In this document: in pieces, positions 61,898 through 64,000 of the stretch
Layout: each line of letters begins with the position of its first letter
Position numbering within the stretch: the first letter of the stretch is position 1
Source of the DNA: JAIOPA01 sp964655175
GTDB lineage: Bacteria; Eisenbacteria; RBG-16-71-46
Direction: 5' to 3'
Assembly (NCBI GenBank): GCA_964655175.1
Contig: CAZZLY010000001.1
Coordinates: 62,001 to 126,000, forward strand
DNA: 64,000 nt
Position numbers and translations under genes: made by a program
Notes under the pieces: model-generated
Databases searched by the model: none
What the model was told of the DNA's origin: nothing
Seen by the model: only the letters and a program-made list of their open reading frames with translations

Positions 61898-63595
61898 ATG
61901 GACGCGTTCGATCACGCCTCGCGACTCGAGGCGCGCGAGGTTCCCGGCTTCGCCACGCCCGAATGGGCCAAGCACGCGGTCTGGTACCAGATCATGGTGG
62001 ACCGATTCCGCCGCGGTGCCGGCGCTCCGCCGCGCGCACACGTGCGCGACTGGCGTCAGGCGTGGGACGAGCCGAGCCCGTGGGAGGCCGCCGACCCGCG
62101 CGATCCGTATCGCGGCTGGATCTGGGAGCGGCAGTTGGGCGGCGACCTCGCGGGGTTGCGTGAGGCGTTCCCGTACCTGCGCGAGCTCGGGGTGAACGCG
62201 CTCTACCTGCTGCCCGTGTTCCAGGCCGAGAGCCCGCACAAATACAACGCCACGAACTACCTGCACATCGACGAGCGCTATGGCACCGGCGCGCCCTATG
62301 CGGCGAACGAGGCGGTCGAGGACCTGCTCGATCCATCGACGTGGCGATTCGATGCGAACGACCGGTTGTTCCTCGAGGTGCTGCGCGACGCCAAGCGCGC
62401 CGGCTTCCGCGTGATCCTCGACGGGGTGTTCAACCACGTCGGGACCGCGCACCCGGCGTTCCGGGACGTGCGCGAGAAGGGCCCCGCCAGCCGCTACGCG
62501 GATTGGTTCGAGATCGAGTCGTGGGAGCCGTTCCGCTATCGCGGCTGGTTCGGGCACGGCTCGCTGCCGCAGTTCGCCAAGGACGAGGAGCACGGCCTCG
62601 CCAGTGCGAGCCTGCGTCAGCACGTGTTCGACGTGACCCGGCGCTGGATGGATCCCGACGGGGATGGCGATCCGTCGGATGGCATCGACGGGTGGCGTCT
62701 GGACGTGCCCAACGAGGTCCCGATCGCGTTCTGGCAGGAGTGGCGTCGACTCGTGAAGTCCATCAATCCGGAGGCCTACATCACCGGCGAGATCTGGACC
62801 CCGGCGCAGCCGTGGCTGCAGGGCGACGCCTTCGACGCGGTCATGAACTACGAGTTCGCCACGCCGGTCGTGGCGTGGGTGTTCGACCGTCGTCTGCGCA
62901 TCCGGGCGCGCGAGTTCGACCGGCGACTGCACGAGGTGCGCGACCGGCATCCGAGCGAGTCCACTTACGTGATGCAGAATCTGCTCGACAGTCATGACAC
63001 CGATCGCGCGGTGAGCATGGCGCGCAATCCCGACCGCGTGTACAACAAGCTCAATCGCGTGCAGGACACGCCCGAATACGTCGGGGCCAAGCCCGGACCC
63101 GAGGAGTACCGACGGCTGCGGCTCGCGGCGCTCATCCAGATGACCTACGTGGGTGCGCCCATGATCTGGTACGGCACCGAGGTCGGCATGTGGGGCGCCA
63201 ACGATCCGCACAATCGCCGTCCCATGCTGTGGCCGGAACTCGAGCCCTACGGCGACGCGCCGGACAACGCGATCATGCCCGACCTGCTCGCGTGGTACCG
63301 CCGCGTCATCGCCCTGCGCAACGCGCATCCCGCGCTGCGCATCGGCAGCTTCCGCACGGTGTTCGTGGACGACGTGCTGGACGTGTGGGCCTTCGTCCGC
63401 GAGTCGCAGGGCGAGGAACTCCTGGTCGTCACCAGCATGGCCGAGCGCGCGCAGCGCGTGCCGCTGCCCATCGAACTCGGGGGCGGGTGGACGCCGGTGT
63501 TCGGCGAGGAGCCCGCCGGCATGGTCGATCGCTTCCCCGACGTCGTCGTGGGACCGATCACCGGCCGCGTCTGGCATCGCGGCGGCGAGCGATGA
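61898..63595 (+). CDS. Alpha-amylase family protein (GH13, neopullulanase-like)
   Basis: The 565-residue glycoside hydrolase family 13 enzyme should act on alpha-1,4-glucans. It has DGVFNHVGTAHP, nucleophile D269 in GWRLDVPNEV, acid E298 in ITGEIW, and D367 in LLDSHDTDR. There is no signal peptide, so it is cytoplasmic, like neopullulanase and cyclomaltodextrinase. AGGAGG at 61882-61887 sets the ATG 61898. The stop overlaps the malQ start by one codon position (ATGA). Confidence 0.9.
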   Translation: MDAFDHASRLEAREVPGFATPEWAKHAVWYQIMVDRFRRGAGAPPRAHVRDWRQAWDEPSPWEAADPRDPYRGWIWERQLGGDLAGLREAFPYLRELGVNALYLLPVFQAESPHKYNATNYLHIDERYGTGAPYAANEAVEDLLDPSTWRFDANDRLFLEVLRDAKRAGFRVILDGVFNHVGTAHPAFRDVREKGPASRYADWFEIESWEPFRYRGWFGHGSLPQFAKDEEHGLASASLRQHVFDVTRRWMDPDGDGDPSDGIDGWRLDVPNEVPIAFWQEWRRLVKSINPEAYITGEIWTPAQPWLQGDAFDAVMNYEFATPVVAWVFDRRLRIRAREFDRRLHEVRDRHPSESTYVMQNLLDSHDTDRAVSMARNPDRVYNKLNRVQDTPEYVGAKPGPEEYRRLRLAALIQMTYVGAPMIWYGTEVGMWGANDPHNRRPMLWPELEPYGDAPDNAIMPDLLAWYRRVIALRNAHPALRIGSFRTVFVDDVLDVWAFVRESQGEELLVVTSMAERAQRVPLPIELGGGWTPVFGEEPAGMVDRFPDVVVGPITGRVWHRGGER

Positions 63596-64000
63596 GCCGT
63601 CCACCCGGGTTGTTCGATCGTCGTCGTGCGGGCGTGCTGCTCCACCTGTCGAGTCTGCCCGGCCCGCACGGGATCGGGGGGCTCGGGCCCGAGGCGCTGC
63701 GCTTCGTCGACTGGTGCGCGACGGCGGGGCTGTCGCTCTGGCAGATGCTGCCGATCGGACCCGTCGGGGGCGGCGAGAGTCCGTACTCGGCCACCAGCAG
63801 CTTCGCCGGCGAGCCGTTGTTCGTGAGCCTCGAATGGCTCGCCGACGACGGCCTGCTGCCGCGGGCGCGCCTCGCGGCGCCGGTCGCGTTCGGCCGCGGC
63901 CCGGTGCGCTATGCGGCCGCGCGAGCCTTCAAGTGGGCCCGCTTCACCGAAGCGCACGAGCGGTTCGAGCGCAAGGGCGGCCCCTCGTCGCGGACCTACC
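63592..64000 (+). CDS. malQ: 4-alpha-glucanotransferase (5' part)
   Basis: The first 136 residues match GH77 amylomaltase: GVLLHLSSLPGPHGIGGLGPEALRFVDW in adjoining pieces, then LSLWQMLPIGPVGGGESPYSATSSFAG and PLFVSLEWL. MalQ transfers alpha-1,4-glucan segments in maltodextrin or glycogen metabolism. ATG 63592 overlaps the GH13 stop. The gene is cut by the window end. Confidence 0.9.
   Translation, partial: MSRPPGLFDRRRAGVLLHLSSLPGPHGIGGLGPEALRFVDWCATAGLSLWQMLPIGPVGGGESPYSATSSFAGEPLFVSLEWLADDGLLPRARLAAPVAFGRGPVRYAAARAFKWARFTEAHERFERKGGPSSRTY

Overview
The window is one contiguous block of a high-GC bacterial chromosome (roughly 70% GC by eye), broken only by a 100-base run of N inside dnaJ. 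I find 57 protein genes, 5 tRNA genes (Phe, Thr, Sec, a CAU-anticodon tRNA that is probably Ile2, and Val) and the RNase P RNA. No insertion sequence, prophage, CRISPR array or other mobile DNA is visible. The organism is a Gram-negative (diderm) bacterium: the window has a TamA/BamA-like barrel, TamB, RseP, an LpxL-like acyltransferase and a heptosyltransferase-like enzyme. The DUF5683 protein, the DUF3467 protein and the large peptidase/propeller/barrel protein suggest a lineage of the FCB group such as Eisenbacteria, Krumholzibacteria or Gemmatimonadota. That placement is an impression from gene families and not a measurement.

Layout. 1-9 kb: LolA-like protein, rsmD-coaD-pta, an FmdB-type zinc ribbon, a degenerate aconitase relative, obg, a HEAT-repeat protein, dprA, an lpxL-like gene and a thioesterase, many with overlapping stop/start codons. 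8.9-11.2 kb: a lone minus-strand DUF3467 gene and a histidine-kinase relative without its histidine. 11.3-17 kb: tRNA-Phe/tRNA-Thr, glmM-glmS, ridA, selD with selC (tRNA-Sec) directly behind it, and a DUF5683 protein. 17-25 kb: lepA, two lepB genes flanking hemW, then hrcA-grpE-dnaJ-rsmE. 25-32 kb: rpsU, a CvpA-like gene, mutS2, dnaG, rpoD (an extended macromolecular-synthesis operon), then two tRNAs. 32-40 kb: a coiled-coil zinc ribbon protein, a membrane patatin, rnhA, rnpB, recJ, rel, dtd, maf. 40.5-45 kb: rplM-rpsI, rpsB-tsf-pyrH-frr-uppS-cdsA-dxr. 47-51 kb: four glycosyltransferases set into the usual dxr-to-rseP order. 51-62 kb: rseP, a BamA/TamA protein, tamB and a 1053-residue metallopeptidase/beta-propeller/barrel fusion. 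62-64 kb: a GH13 enzyme and the start of malQ.

Functionally the window is mostly core information processing (translation factors, r-proteins, primase, sigma factor, RNase P, RNase H, RecJ, MutS2), envelope assembly (amino-sugar supply by GlmM/GlmS, undecaprenyl-PP by Dxr/UppS, phospholipid by CdsA, lipid A acylation, LPS sugars, outer-membrane protein assembly) and protein export or stress (LepB, RseP, HrcA, GrpE, DnaJ). Sigma-70-type promoters recur as TTGAC(A/G)-17-CTACAA, TAGACT or CTATTT. Two tRNA operons share identical -35 and -10 hexamers.

I did not find a clearly new multigene system. The strongest anomalies are single genes: an aconitase-fold protein that has lost every iron-sulfur and active-site motif I can align, a histidine kinase with Asp in place of the phospho-acceptor His, a peptidase-propeller-barrel fusion, and a patatin carrying about four membrane segments between its catalytic residues.
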